From positions 1 through 64,000 of the forward strand of contig CBDEGK010000002.1 of assembly GCA_965237855.1 (NCBI GenBank): DNA of 64,000 nucleotides. The letters run 5' to 3'. Shown in pieces: positions 16,429 through 24,774 of the stretch (within the stretch, counting starts at the first letter, position 1; every line of letters starts with the position of its first letter). Made by a program: the position numbers and the translations under genes. Under the pieces are notes generated by a model. The model had not been told where the DNA came from, made no database searches, and saw only the letters and a program-made list of their open reading frames with translations. Source of the DNA: CBDEGK01 sp965237855. Its GTDB lineage: Bacteria > Pseudomonadota > Gammaproteobacteria > Pseudomonadales > Halieaceae.

Positions 16429-17166
16429 TTATTCAATGCCGCCGGTTGCGGGTGCCGGCCGGGCTCGCTGATTGTAGAGCAGTTTGCGAATACGCGCCTT
16501 GTCCTCGTCGGATATTTGCGAATAGTCCTGGGTCAGTTCTGAGCCCACGGCCATGCCGCGCTGCAGGGCAGGGCGTTCGCTCAGTTCGTTGAACCAGCGC
16601 TTAAAGTATTTGAATTCATCGATATCGATGCCCTGGGCTTCCCAGCCAGCGGTCCAGGGATAGCTGGCCATGTCGGCGATAGTGTATTCCCCGCCGGCCA
16701 GGTAGCGGCGATCATAAAGGCGATTGTTCAATACGCCGTAGAGGCGATGCAGCTCGTCGTTAAAACGGGTCAGGGCATAACTCTGGTCACCCTCGCTGTC
16801 CTTGAGGCGGACGAAATGACCGCGTTCACCGGTCTTGGGCCCCTGGTTGGCCATCTGCCACATCACCCACTGGTAGACCTCCCACTTTTCCCGTTCGTTG
16901 CGACCGCCGAACTGGCCGGTTTTCTCGGCGAGGTACATCATGCAGGCACCGGATTCGAACACTGCCAGGGGCTCATCACCGTCAGCGGCGGCATGGTCGA
17001 CAATGGCGGGCATGCGATTGTTGGGGCTGATAGTGAGAAATTCATCACTGAATTGGTCACCGGTACCGATGCTGCAATAAACCACGTTGTATTCGATGCC
17101 GCACTCTTCCAACTGCACCGTGACTTTCTTGCCATTGGGGGTGGGCCAGTAGTGGACGTCTATCAC
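16429..17166 (-). CDS. Glutathione S-transferase, nu-class/YfcG-like
   Basis: A 245-aa GST with an N-terminal thioredoxin fold (HYWPTPNGKKVTVQLEE; the TPNGKK motif of nu-class YfcG/Ure2p-like enzymes; ISPNNRMPAIVDH with the cis-Pro; FESGACMMYLAE) and an all-helical C-terminal half. This class reduces disulfides and peroxides with glutathione rather than only conjugating. It is last in a six-gene minus-strand run, 16 bases after the SDR and downstream of egtB-egtD, so a role in thiol redox linked to ergothioneine is plausible but inferred. Confidence 0.9.
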   Translation of the reverse strand: MIDVHYWPTPNGKKVTVQLEECGIEYNVVYCSIGTGDQFSDEFLTISPNNRMPAIVDHAAADGDEPLAVFESGACMMYLAEKTGQFGGRNEREKWEVYQWVMWQMANQGPKTGERGHFVRLKDSEGDQSYALTRFNDELHRLYGVLNNRLYDRRYLAGGEYTIADMASYPWTAGWEAQGIDIDEFKYFKRWFNELSERPALQRGMAVGSELTQDYSQISDEDKARIRKLLYNQRARPAPATGGIE

Positions 17167-17182
17167 TGCCAGCCTCCACCGG

Positions 17183-18040
17183 TCATTTCAGGTCTCCGCG
17201 GGTGTCGTGTACGGCCAGGGGTTCTTTGTCGCTGAGATGAGCTTCCAGGTCTTCAATGCTGAACGGCGTGTCCTGGCGTTTGATGTTGTCTTCCGTCTGC
17301 GAACGCCACATGGCCATCTTGTGCCCATTCAGGGTCAGGCACTGGCCGTTCCAGTGTGCAGCGGCATCGCTGACAAGCCACACCAGGCCCAGGGCGACAT
17401 CTTCAGGCTCACCAAAGCCAAGCTCGGCGGCGCTGGTTTCCAGCTTGTCGATCAGGGGCTGAGTCATATCGGTGCGGGCCACCGGCCACATGGCATTGCA
17501 GCGAATATTGTATTTACCGAGTTCCTTCACCGCCGTGTACATCATACCCATCAGGCCAGCCTTGGCAGCGGCGTAGTTAGTTTGGCCGAAATTGCCCACC
17601 AGGCCCGAGGCGGAAGTAATGTGGATAATATGTCCGCCGCTTTCCTGTTCACGCATGGCCTTGGCGGCTTCGCGCATACAGATAAAGGGTGCTCTTAGAT
17701 CGACCGCGATTACCTCGTCAAAATCCTCATCCGACATTTTCATCATGCTGCGATCGCGGACAATGCCGGCGTTGTTCACCATCACGTCGATGCCGCCGAA
17801 TTTCTCCACGCAGGTGGCGACCAGTTCAGTGCAGACAGCACTGTCGGCCACCGACCCCACCACACTGTGTACCGGTGCGCCGAGGGCTTCCAATTCCGCC
17901 TGGGTGTTGGCCAGGGCTTCCTGATTGGTGCCGTTCAATATCACCGAGGCCCCTTCGGCGGCGACGGCCAGGGCGAAGTGTCGGCCGAGGCTGCGTGAAG
18001 ATCCGGTAATTACAATGCGCTTTCCGTCGAGACGGGACAT
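17183..18040 (-). CDS. SDR family NAD(P)-dependent oxidoreductase
   Basis: A 285-aa short-chain dehydrogenase. The cofactor turn is ITGSSRSLGRHFA, where the second glycine of the usual TGxxxGxG is serine. Further motifs are NNAGIV, catalytic Ser in ITSASGLVG, and YxxxK in TNYAAAKAG. An extended C-terminal tail of about 35 residues follows the core (from MWRSQTEDN). It sits 12 bases after egtD and 16 before the GST, so it is very likely in the ergothioneine operon. Substrate unknown. Confidence 0.9.
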   Translation of the reverse strand: MSRLDGKRIVITGSSRSLGRHFALAVAAEGASVILNGTNQEALANTQAELEALGAPVHSVVGSVADSAVCTELVATCVEKFGGIDVMVNNAGIVRDRSMMKMSDEDFDEVIAVDLRAPFICMREAAKAMREQESGGHIIHITSASGLVGNFGQTNYAAAKAGLMGMMYTAVKELGKYNIRCNAMWPVARTDMTQPLIDKLETSAAELGFGEPEDVALGLVWLVSDAAAHWNGQCLTLNGHKMAMWRSQTEDNIKRQDTPFSIEDLEAHLSDKEPLAVHDTRGDLK

Positions 18041-18052
18041 TACTGCTCCTCT

Positions 18053-19006
18053 TTAAGTGACTTCGAAATACTGTACGCTAAACCATTCCCACTCGTCACT
18101 CCAGTAGCCGCGGTTCACAAAGCCAGCCTGTGCCGCGAGATCGGCAAAATCGGTGCGCGAATACTTGTGTGAATACTCGGTGTGGATACTGTCGCCTTCG
18201 GCGAAGAACAGGCTGCCGCTGCCGTGTTCAATCACCTGGTCGCAGGTGCTGACCAGGTGCATTTCGATGCGGCGCTGCGCCTCGTTGTAGAAGGCCTGGT
18301 GATCGAACTGCCCGGGTTCAAAATTAGCCTCCAGAATGTGGTTGGCATGATGAAGGATATTGCGATTGAAAGCGGCGGTAACACCGTCGACGTCGTTGTA
18401 GGCCCCGTTCAGTATATTGCTGTCTTTATGTAGATCCACACCGATTAGCAGGCCGCCACCGGGCCCAACAATGCCGGTGCATCGCTGGAGAAATGAACGT
18501 GCTTGCTCGGGCAGAAAATTGCCAATGGTGGATCCAGGGTAGAACAACAGTCGCTGCTCCCGTGGGGAGTAGTCCGGCAATTCGAAGTCTCGGCTGAAGT
18601 CAGCGGCTACCGGCATGACCGCCAACTGCGGAAATTCTACGTGTAATTGCTCGGCGGCCTGCTGCAGGTAGTCAGCCGAAATGTCCACCGGGATATAGGT
18701 GCCTGGGTCCAGGTCGGCCAGCAAATGACGGATTTTTTCGCAGTTGCCGGCACCGGGCTCAATCACCGCGTCTACCTCGCCAATCGCGGCGGCGATCTGT
18801 TTACTCTGGCTGGTCAGAATGCCCACCTCGGTACGGGTGGGATAGTATTCAGGCAGGTCGCAGATGCGGGCAAATAATTCAGAGCCAGCCTGGTCGTAGA
18901 AAAACTTGGGGTTGATGGTCGGATTGTCCGCCTCCAAGCCGGCCAATAATTCCAGCCGCTGTGCGCCGAAATCGAATGCCTGCTCCTGGGTATGCACTAG
19001 AGCCAT
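18053..19006 (-). CDS. egtD: L-histidine N-alpha-methyltransferase (EgtD)
   Basis: EgtD trimethylates histidine with SAM to hercynine, the first step of ergothioneine synthesis. The 317-aa protein has the family start with PKFFYDQAGSELFARICDLP (~28-50), the SAM site VIEPGAGNCEKI, YIPVDISADYLQ, and the C-terminal HTEYSHKYS and WSDEWEWFSVQYF. The open frame extends to 19216, but the real N-terminus (MALVHTQEQAF) and an AAGGATGG ribosome site fix the start at 19006, 10 bases inside the egtB end. Coupling with egtB is therefore likely. Confidence 0.95.
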   Translation of the reverse strand: MALVHTQEQAFDFGAQRLELLAGLEADNPTINPKFFYDQAGSELFARICDLPEYYPTRTEVGILTSQSKQIAAAIGEVDAVIEPGAGNCEKIRHLLADLDPGTYIPVDISADYLQQAAEQLHVEFPQLAVMPVAADFSRDFELPDYSPREQRLLFYPGSTIGNFLPEQARSFLQRCTGIVGPGGGLLIGVDLHKDSNILNGAYNDVDGVTAAFNRNILHHANHILEANFEPGQFDHQAFYNEAQRRIEMHLVSTCDQVIEHGSGSLFFAEGDSIHTEYSHKYSRTDFADLAAQAGFVNRGYWSDEWEWFSVQYFEVT

Positions 19007-20229
19007 TTCGCCATCCTTATGCCAGTGAATTGCCAGCGATCTGGCGGGTAGAAAAAATTTCGATAACTGCTGCGGATATGGTCGCGACTGGTCACGCAGG
19101 AACCACCGCGCAATACCAGCTGATTGGACATGAACTTGCCGTTGTATTCGCCAACGGCCCCGGCGGCGGGTTGATAGCCGGGGTAGGCGCTGTAAGCACT
19201 GCTGGTCCATTGCCACAGGCTGCCGTGGAATTCGCCGGTGTTATTGGCCACGGGGTGGAAGATACCATCCTCCAGCAGTTGGCCGCTGAGGGCGGTTTGA
19301 CTGGCGGCGAATTCCCATTCATGTTCGCTGGGAAGGCGGTGACCCGCCCAGCGACAATAGGCGTCCGCTTCATAGGCGGACAGATGGCAGGCGGGACGAT
19401 TCGGCTCCAGCGGCAGGGCGCCGTAGAGCGTAAACTCCCACCATTGATTGTCGCGCTGTTGCCAATACAGGGGGGCTTGCCAGTCGTGCTGGGTGAGCGT
19501 TGCCCAGCCATCCGCCAACCACAGCTCGGGTCGTTGATAGCCATCACTTTCGATAAATGCCAGGTACTCGGCATTAGTGACCAGTCGATCGGAGAGGGCG
19601 AAATCCTGTAGCAATACCGCATGCCGGGGTGTTTCATTGTCGAAGCAAAAGCCATCCCCGTCGTGGCCGATCACGACCTCGCCACCCGCGTAGTGTTGCC
19701 AGCCACTGTTCCCGCTAGCCATGGTAGGTCGGGTGCCGGGCAGGGTGCCGGGCTCGGCGTAGGCGGGTAGCAGGGGATTGCGGGAGAAATTGTATTTCAG
19801 GTCGGTGAAGAACAGCTCCTGGTGTTGTTGTTCGTGGTTGATGCCCAACTCCGCCAGGGCCTGGATTTCCGGTTCCTCCCGCTCCAGCAGGCGCAACATG
19901 TGCGCTGTTATTTCGTGTCGGTAAGCCATGACTTCTGCGACGGTGGGCCGGGATAGCAGGGCTCGTTCCGCCCGCGGATGCTGCTCGCCGATGCTGTTGT
20001 AGTAGGAATTGAACAGCACCTCGTACTCCGCGTGCCGGGGCTGATAGCCCTGGTCATAGGCCTTTAGCAGAAAGGTTTCAAAAAACCAGCTGGTGTGGGC
20101 CAGGTGCCATTTGGCGGGGCTGGTTTCGGGCATCGCCTGCAGACCGTAGTCTTCTATGGCCAGGTTTTCGCAGTACGCCTCTGAAGCGTCCCGGGATTGC
20201 TGAAATTTCTCCTGCAGCGATGGGCTCAT
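18997..20229 (-). CDS. egtB: Ergothioneine sulfoxide synthase EgtB
   Basis: A non-haem iron enzyme that joins hercynine to a thiol (cysteine or gamma-Glu-Cys) using O2. The DinB-like N-terminal domain gives the three iron histidines: H45 in HLAHTSWFFE, and H132 and H136 in NHEQQHQE. The C-terminal formylglycine-enzyme-like domain runs from ~200 to 410 with HRLPSEHEWEFAAS and LRGGSCVTS. The start ATG overlaps the permease stop as ATGA; a longer frame to 20277 is unlikely. No egtA, egtC or obvious C-S lyase egtE is nearby, so the last step must be encoded elsewhere or done by another PLP enzyme. Confidence 0.95.
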   Translation of the reverse strand: MSPSLQEKFQQSRDASEAYCENLAIEDYGLQAMPETSPAKWHLAHTSWFFETFLLKAYDQGYQPRHAEYEVLFNSYYNSIGEQHPRAERALLSRPTVAEVMAYRHEITAHMLRLLEREEPEIQALAELGINHEQQHQELFFTDLKYNFSRNPLLPAYAEPGTLPGTRPTMASGNSGWQHYAGGEVVIGHDGDGFCFDNETPRHAVLLQDFALSDRLVTNAEYLAFIESDGYQRPELWLADGWATLTQHDWQAPLYWQQRDNQWWEFTLYGALPLEPNRPACHLSAYEADAYCRWAGHRLPSEHEWEFAASQTALSGQLLEDGIFHPVANNTGEFHGSLWQWTSSAYSAYPGYQPAAGAVGEYNGKFMSNQLVLRGGSCVTSRDHIRSSYRNFFYPPDRWQFTGIRMAKWL

Positions 20230-21686
20230 GCGATTTGCTGCCTCAAGTGAGATGGAACGATGCTTTGTTCCAGCCATTCAAACAGAAATTCGGTGATGAT
20301 GGCCAGCGCCGCTGCCGGAATGGCGCCCTGCAAAATCAGGCTGTGATTGTTCAGGGTCAGGCCGGTGAGGATGGGTTCTCCAAGACCGCCGGCGCCGACG
20401 AAGGCGGCCAGGGTGGCAGTACCAATACTGATGATGGCAGCGGTTTTGATACCCGCCAGAATGGTGGGAAGTGCCAGTGGAATCTCGATTTTGCGCAGCC
20501 GCTGATTCTGAGTCAGTCCCATGCCATCAGCGACCTGCTTCAGCAGTGGATCAACGCCGGCCAGGCCAGTGAGGGTGTTGCGCAGGATGGGCAGCAGGGA
20601 GTACAGGAACAGCGCGGTAATAGCAGGTACCTGCCCCAGGCCCAGCAGCGGAATCATCAGCGCCAACAATGCCAGTGAGGGAATGGTTTGCAACAGTCCC
20701 GCCAGGTAAATGGCCACCGCTGACCGGCGCGCATTGTTCGCCAGCGCCAACCCCAGTGGAATGGCCACCAGGCATGCCAGTACCAGGGCTGTCAGCGTCA
20801 GCTTGATATGGACCAGGGTATTGCGCAGCACGGACTGGCCGATGCTGGCCTCTTCGTCATGCGTATCTGACAGCAAACCCCTGTCATCCAGGAATTGGCG
20901 GGCAACGCGGTGCGGCGATTGTTCTGCCGCTGCCGCATTCAAAGTCTGTATCTTATCCTCTGGCAGTAGTCCGCGCAGGGTTTGTAATTGCGCTCGAATC
21001 GCCGAGTCCAGATCGGTGCGGGCAACGATTACCGCATCGTAGCGAGGAAAAAAATGCTTGTCGTCTTCCAGCAGGGCCAGGTCATAGCGTTGCAATTCCC
21101 CATCGGTGGAGAAGGCGTCGGTGAGGTCCGCTTGCCCCTCAGCCAGAGCCAGGTAGGATAAGGCATGCTCGATGCCGCGCACCTGCTGGGGCAACTGGTA
21201 GAGTCGTTGCAGGGGCTCCCAACCATCATGGCGTTTCAGGAATTCCAGTGAAAATGCGGCCCGCAATTGAGGGTGGGCGACCAGGTCGCTAATACGCGTA
21301 ATACCCAGCGACCGGGCGCGGTGTCTCTGCATGGCGAGAACATAACTGTTGTTGAAGCCCAACTCGGTGACAATTTCCAGCCCAATTTCGGCCAGGGCTA
21401 CCTCCAGTTGCTGTTGGCTGCCGGCGGGATCCTGTAACAGGGTTTGGGCGAGGGTGCCGGTGTAGTCCGGGTATAGATCAATATCGCCTGCCTGCAGGGC
21501 GTTGAAGACTACCAGGGAGCCGCCCAACCCCAACTTAAGCTCGACCTGGTGGCCTTCCTGCTCCAGCAATTCCGCTGCCAGCTCAGCCAGCAGGTGACTT
21601 TCCGTGAATTGTTTGGAGGCGACAACCACTTGCACGGCTTGCGCGACTGGCGAGATCAGCAGTAGCAGCAGCAACAGGATTCTCAT
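20226..21686 (-). CDS. ABC transporter binding-protein/permease fusion, OpuC/EgtU-like
   Basis: A 486-aa single chain. A signal peptide (MRILLLLLLLISPVAQA) leads into a periplasmic substrate-binding domain to ~275 (ASKQFTESHLLAELAAELLE, LQAGDIDLYPDYTGTLAQT). A membrane permease domain follows, with the EAA-like loop GMGLTQNQRLRKIEIPLALP. The family imports betaine, choline or carnitine. The fused relative EgtU imports ergothioneine in other bacteria, and here the gene is overlapped by egtB. I infer that the cargo is ergothioneine, hercynine or a trimethylammonium precursor. In EgtU the binding domain is C-terminal, so domain order differs here. Confidence 0.9.
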   Translation of the reverse strand: MRILLLLLLLISPVAQAVQVVVASKQFTESHLLAELAAELLEQEGHQVELKLGLGGSLVVFNALQAGDIDLYPDYTGTLAQTLLQDPAGSQQQLEVALAEIGLEIVTELGFNNSYVLAMQRHRARSLGITRISDLVAHPQLRAAFSLEFLKRHDGWEPLQRLYQLPQQVRGIEHALSYLALAEGQADLTDAFSTDGELQRYDLALLEDDKHFFPRYDAVIVARTDLDSAIRAQLQTLRGLLPEDKIQTLNAAAAEQSPHRVARQFLDDRGLLSDTHDEEASIGQSVLRNTLVHIKLTLTALVLACLVAIPLGLALANNARRSAVAIYLAGLLQTIPSLALLALMIPLLGLGQVPAITALFLYSLLPILRNTLTGLAGVDPLLKQVADGMGLTQNQRLRKIEIPLALPTILAGIKTAAIISIGTATLAAFVGAGGLGEPILTGLTLNNHSLILQGAIPAAALAIITEFLFEWLEQSIVPSHLRQQIA

Positions 21687-22453
21687 TCACTCATTCCTTC
21701 ACCCAGGCCCTCGAGCAAGGTTAACAGCAGGTGATCTGCATCCAGGTCGGGATTGTCCCGGCGTAAAGTTTCCGCATCGCCATGGGCCAGTATTTCGCCG
21801 TGGCCCATGACCAGGATGTTGCTCGCCAGTCGCATGGCCTCGGCCATATCATGGGTCACCAGCACACAGGTGCGTGGCTCTGCCTGTTGCATGATCAGCA
21901 ATTGTTCCTGTACCTCCAGCCGTGTCAGGGGGTCGAGGGCGGCAAAGGGCTCGTCCAACAGCAGTATGGGTGGGTTGAGAATGAGTGCTCGGCACAAGCC
22001 GACCCGCTGTTGCTGGCCGCCACTGAGTTGATGGGGGTGGCGTGACAGCAGAGATGGCTCCAACTGAACCAGGTTTATCAATTCATCAAGGCGTGCTTCG
22101 ATCCGCTCCGGGCTCCAGCCCTCCAATTGAGCCAGCAAGCTGATATTGTCGGCGGCGCTCATGTGAGGGAACAAGCCAGTGCCCTGCACGGCATAGCCAA
22201 TTCCGCGGCGCAATCTGGGTAAATCCTGGTAGTCGAGGGGCTGGCCATCAATGGCTACGCTGCCGTTGTCCGGGCTGAGCAGGCCGTTGACCATCTTGAT
22301 CAGGGTTGATTTTCCGCAGCCGCTGCGGCCGATGACGGCTGTGATCCGCTGCGCAGGAAGATCCAGGGACAGGGATTGCAATACCGGCTGGCCAGCAAAA
22401 CTTTTACTGACTGCGGTCAATGATATCGCAGCATTTTGCTGATCGGCTGGCAT
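21683..22453 (-). CDS. ABC transporter ATP-binding protein, OpuCA/EgtV-like
   Basis: A 256-aa ATPase with Walker A GRSGCGKST, Q-loop, signature LSGGQQQRVGL, Walker B ILLLDEPFAALD and switch His in VLVTHDMAEA. It lacks the C-terminal CBS domains of osmoprotectant ATPases such as OpuCA. It is the first gene of the six-gene minus-strand unit and overlaps the permease fusion by 4 bases (ATGA). It would power the linked permease. The promoter should lie in the 49-base gap to the divergent copper-oxidase cluster. Confidence 0.92.
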   Translation of the reverse strand: MPADQQNAAISLTAVSKSFAGQPVLQSLSLDLPAQRITAVIGRSGCGKSTLIKMVNGLLSPDNGSVAIDGQPLDYQDLPRLRRGIGYAVQGTGLFPHMSAADNISLLAQLEGWSPERIEARLDELINLVQLEPSLLSRHPHQLSGGQQQRVGLCRALILNPPILLLDEPFAALDPLTRLEVQEQLLIMQQAEPRTCVLVTHDMAEAMRLASNILVMGHGEILAHGDAETLRRDNPDLDADHLLLTLLEGLGEGMSE

Positions 22454-22502
22454 CAGTTAGTGTATGCGGATGTAGAGCCTAAAAACAACCGAGAGGTCTA
22501 GA

Positions 22503-23120
22503 TTGGGAACGCCAGTGATTGTTAAAAAATTTACCACCGTAATACTGCTACTGTTATTAAACGGCCCCGTGCTGGCGGCGGGTGGTGTGGTCGGTGAGGC
22601 GGGTAGCTGCATGATGGAAATTGGTATCTACACCGCTCATTTCACCATCTACCAGCCAGAGTCGCGGGGCGAAGACGTGTTTTGCGAAGATCTGCCGGAG
22701 GTGAACAACACCCTGTTTGTGCTGGACTTTTTGCACGGCAGTCTCAAGGACGTGCCGGTGGACTTCAGGATTATTCGCGACATGGAGGATCTGGGTATTT
22801 TTGCCCGCTGGGAACACATCGCCGCCATGACAGACCTGGAGCAACGCTCGGTTTTCTACCAGCCACCCGCACTACACCCGGATAACAAGTTGCAGGTAGA
22901 ACACCGATTTCTGGAAAAAGGTGCCTATATCGGTGTGGTTACCGCGCCTCATCCCAGCAAGGATATCGTCTACCGCTCTGTGTTTCCGTTCCAGGTCGGC
23001 GCCGTGAACTGGTGGCTATGGATCACACCGCCGCTGGTGTTGGCGGCACTGTTCTTCTATTTCAGACGGCAGGGCCATTTCAAAGGGCAGGGCCAGATCA
23101 AGGTACCAGCCAATGATTAG
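22503..23120 (+). CDS. Membrane-tethered periplasmic protein of unknown function, copper-oxidase cluster
   Basis: I do not recognise this 205-aa protein. It has a signal peptide (VKKFTTVILLLLLNGPVLA), an extracytoplasmic part of ~140 residues that looks beta-rich and carries two cysteines (GSCMMEIG and VFCEDL), then a transmembrane segment (WWLWITPPLVLAALFFYF) and a short basic tail. A TTG at 22503 after GAGAGG seems the best start; GTG 22515 is possible. It overlaps the multicopper oxidase by 8 bases, so a role in copper handling or assembling the oxidase is likely. Confidence 0.7.
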   Translation: MGTPVIVKKFTTVILLLLLNGPVLAAGGVVGEAGSCMMEIGIYTAHFTIYQPESRGEDVFCEDLPEVNNTLFVLDFLHGSLKDVPVDFRIIRDMEDLGIFARWEHIAAMTDLEQRSVFYQPPALHPDNKLQVEHRFLEKGAYIGVVTAPHPSKDIVYRSVFPFQVGAVNWWLWITPPLVLAALFFYFRRQGHFKGQGQIKVPAND

Positions 23121-24774
23121 AAAAATGCTGTGGGTGCTGGCGCTGGCGCTGCTATTAGTGTCCCTGCCGGGGCAGTGGTATCCCCAGTCCTGGCGGGTGC
23201 AGTGGAGCCAGTGGTTTGGCGCGGCCAGCTGGCGGCCGCTGCCCGAAACTGTAGGGGTTGCCCAGGAACAGCCCGAGGTTTTCTGTCCCGAGGACACCCT
23301 GGGTTGGCGCCAGGCGCAGACCATAGAGGGTGTGCAGTTGTCGCAAATTGAGACCTGTGAGGCAGATAACCCCTTCGCTGTAGCGGCCTTTGTTCGCGGC
23401 ACTAATAATATTGGGCAGCACACGCTCATGCAGAGTGGCCTGACCGCTGACGCGGTGGAAAAGGGTCGCGATCTCGATGGCGATGGCGACCCGGATGAAA
23501 TTCACATCCGCCTGGAAGTGGTGGAGCTCAACGGTAGTTCTGCCGAGCGCAATGGACCGGTAACGCAATACGCCCTGGCGCCCGGGATCACCCCCGGACT
23601 ATGGGTATTTGCCCCCAAGTTGGCGGGTATGGCCACGGAGAACTTTGAATCCAATCGGGCCCGGCCAGATTTGAGATTGCCCTCGCCCGCCCTGAGGGTG
23701 GAGCAGGGGGATGTGGTCCGAATAACACTCGAAAACACCCATTACATGCCCCATACCCTGCATTTGCACGGTTCCGACCACGCCTTTGTGCTGGAAGACG
23801 GCCAGGGTAACGACGGCGTGCCACTCACCAGCGAACTGCCGGTGATGCCAGGTTCAGCACGCACCTACCGCTTGCAGCCACGACGGGCAGGTACCACTTA
23901 CTACCATTGTCACGTGCAACCTCACGTCCATGTGATGATGGGCCTGCAGGGCCTGTTCGTGATTGAGGAAAATCGCCCCAACAACTGGCTGCAGACCATG
24001 AACCCGGGGGCCGGTAAAGTCCGGGTCTCTTCCGTTGCGGTGCGTGAAAGCTACGACCAGGAATACGATCTGCATTATCTCGACCTGGACAAGGAGCTGG
24101 GCGAGGGCATTCAAAAGTTTTCTGATCCGCGGCTGATCGCTCGCTATATGCATCGCCAGTACGATATCACCGATGCCAGCACCGACTACTTCACGGTCAA
24201 CGGGCGTTCCTTTCCCTACACGTTTCGGGAATCCCTGGTGGTGGCTGAGGAGGGTGAGCGCATAAAGCTGCGGGTGGTGAATGGCGGCGCCAAGGGCATC
24301 GCCCTGCATACTCATGGCCATAAATTCGTCGCCACCCATCGCGATGGTGTGCCCTTACCCGAAGCGGTGCAGTCACCCCAGGACGTGATTTGGCTGGCAA
24401 CCGCCCAGCGGGCAGATCTATCTCTGCTGACCACGAACGATGGTTTACATGCCTACGGTCCGGGTATCTGGCCGTTTCACGATCATCAGAATAAGGGTAT
24501 TACTAATGACGGAATTGGTCCTGGCGGTAACATTAGCGCCATCGTCTATCGACAGTATCTGGGTGAAAATGGCTGGCCGCAGACCCGGGGGGTGAGTTTC
24601 GACAATTATTTTACCGAGGCCTATTACCGCAAGGAAATTCCGGTGTGGCAGAGCTACGCGCCGAATCTGTTTGGCGACCCCGGCACGGACGCGCTGATGA
24701 TGTTGCGTATGTTTTGCCTGGCGCTGGCGGTGGGGATCATAGTCGGACTGCTGGTTTCCCGGGGTAAAGCTTGA
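23113..24774 (+). CDS. Two-domain multicopper oxidase, type C layout, membrane-anchored
   Basis: A 553-aa cupredoxin-repeat oxidase. Domain 1 has H214-x2-H217-x-H219 (PHTLHLHG) and H265-C266-H267 in YYHCHVQPHVHVMMGL, giving a full type 1 copper site plus trinuclear ligands. Domain 2 has H399-T-H401-G-H403 and H456-D-H458, with only trinuclear ligands and no type 1 Cys. This is the type C arrangement known from a few bacterial blue copper oxidases. Hydrophobic segments at both ends (LWVLALALLLVSL and LALAVGIIVGLLV) suggest a tethered periplasmic enzyme. The substrate may be Cu(I) or a phenol. It lies between two other tethered proteins. Confidence 0.88.
   Translation: MIRKMLWVLALALLLVSLPGQWYPQSWRVQWSQWFGAASWRPLPETVGVAQEQPEVFCPEDTLGWRQAQTIEGVQLSQIETCEADNPFAVAAFVRGTNNIGQHTLMQSGLTADAVEKGRDLDGDGDPDEIHIRLEVVELNGSSAERNGPVTQYALAPGITPGLWVFAPKLAGMATENFESNRARPDLRLPSPALRVEQGDVVRITLENTHYMPHTLHLHGSDHAFVLEDGQGNDGVPLTSELPVMPGSARTYRLQPRRAGTTYYHCHVQPHVHVMMGLQGLFVIEENRPNNWLQTMNPGAGKVRVSSVAVRESYDQEYDLHYLDLDKELGEGIQKFSDPRLIARYMHRQYDITDASTDYFTVNGRSFPYTFRESLVVAEEGERIKLRVVNGGAKGIALHTHGHKFVATHRDGVPLPEAVQSPQDVIWLATAQRADLSLLTTNDGLHAYGPGIWPFHDHQNKGITNDGIGPGGNISAIVYRQYLGENGWPQTRGVSFDNYFTEAYYRKEIPVWQSYAPNLFGDPGTDALMMLRMFCLALAVGIIVGLLVSRGKA

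Noticed and set aside
18997..20229. EgtB as a SenA-type selenoneine synthase, given the selenoprotein candidate
   Set aside because: It is overlapped with egtD and no SenB-like selenosugar synthase gene is adjacent, so ergothioneine is the simpler reading.
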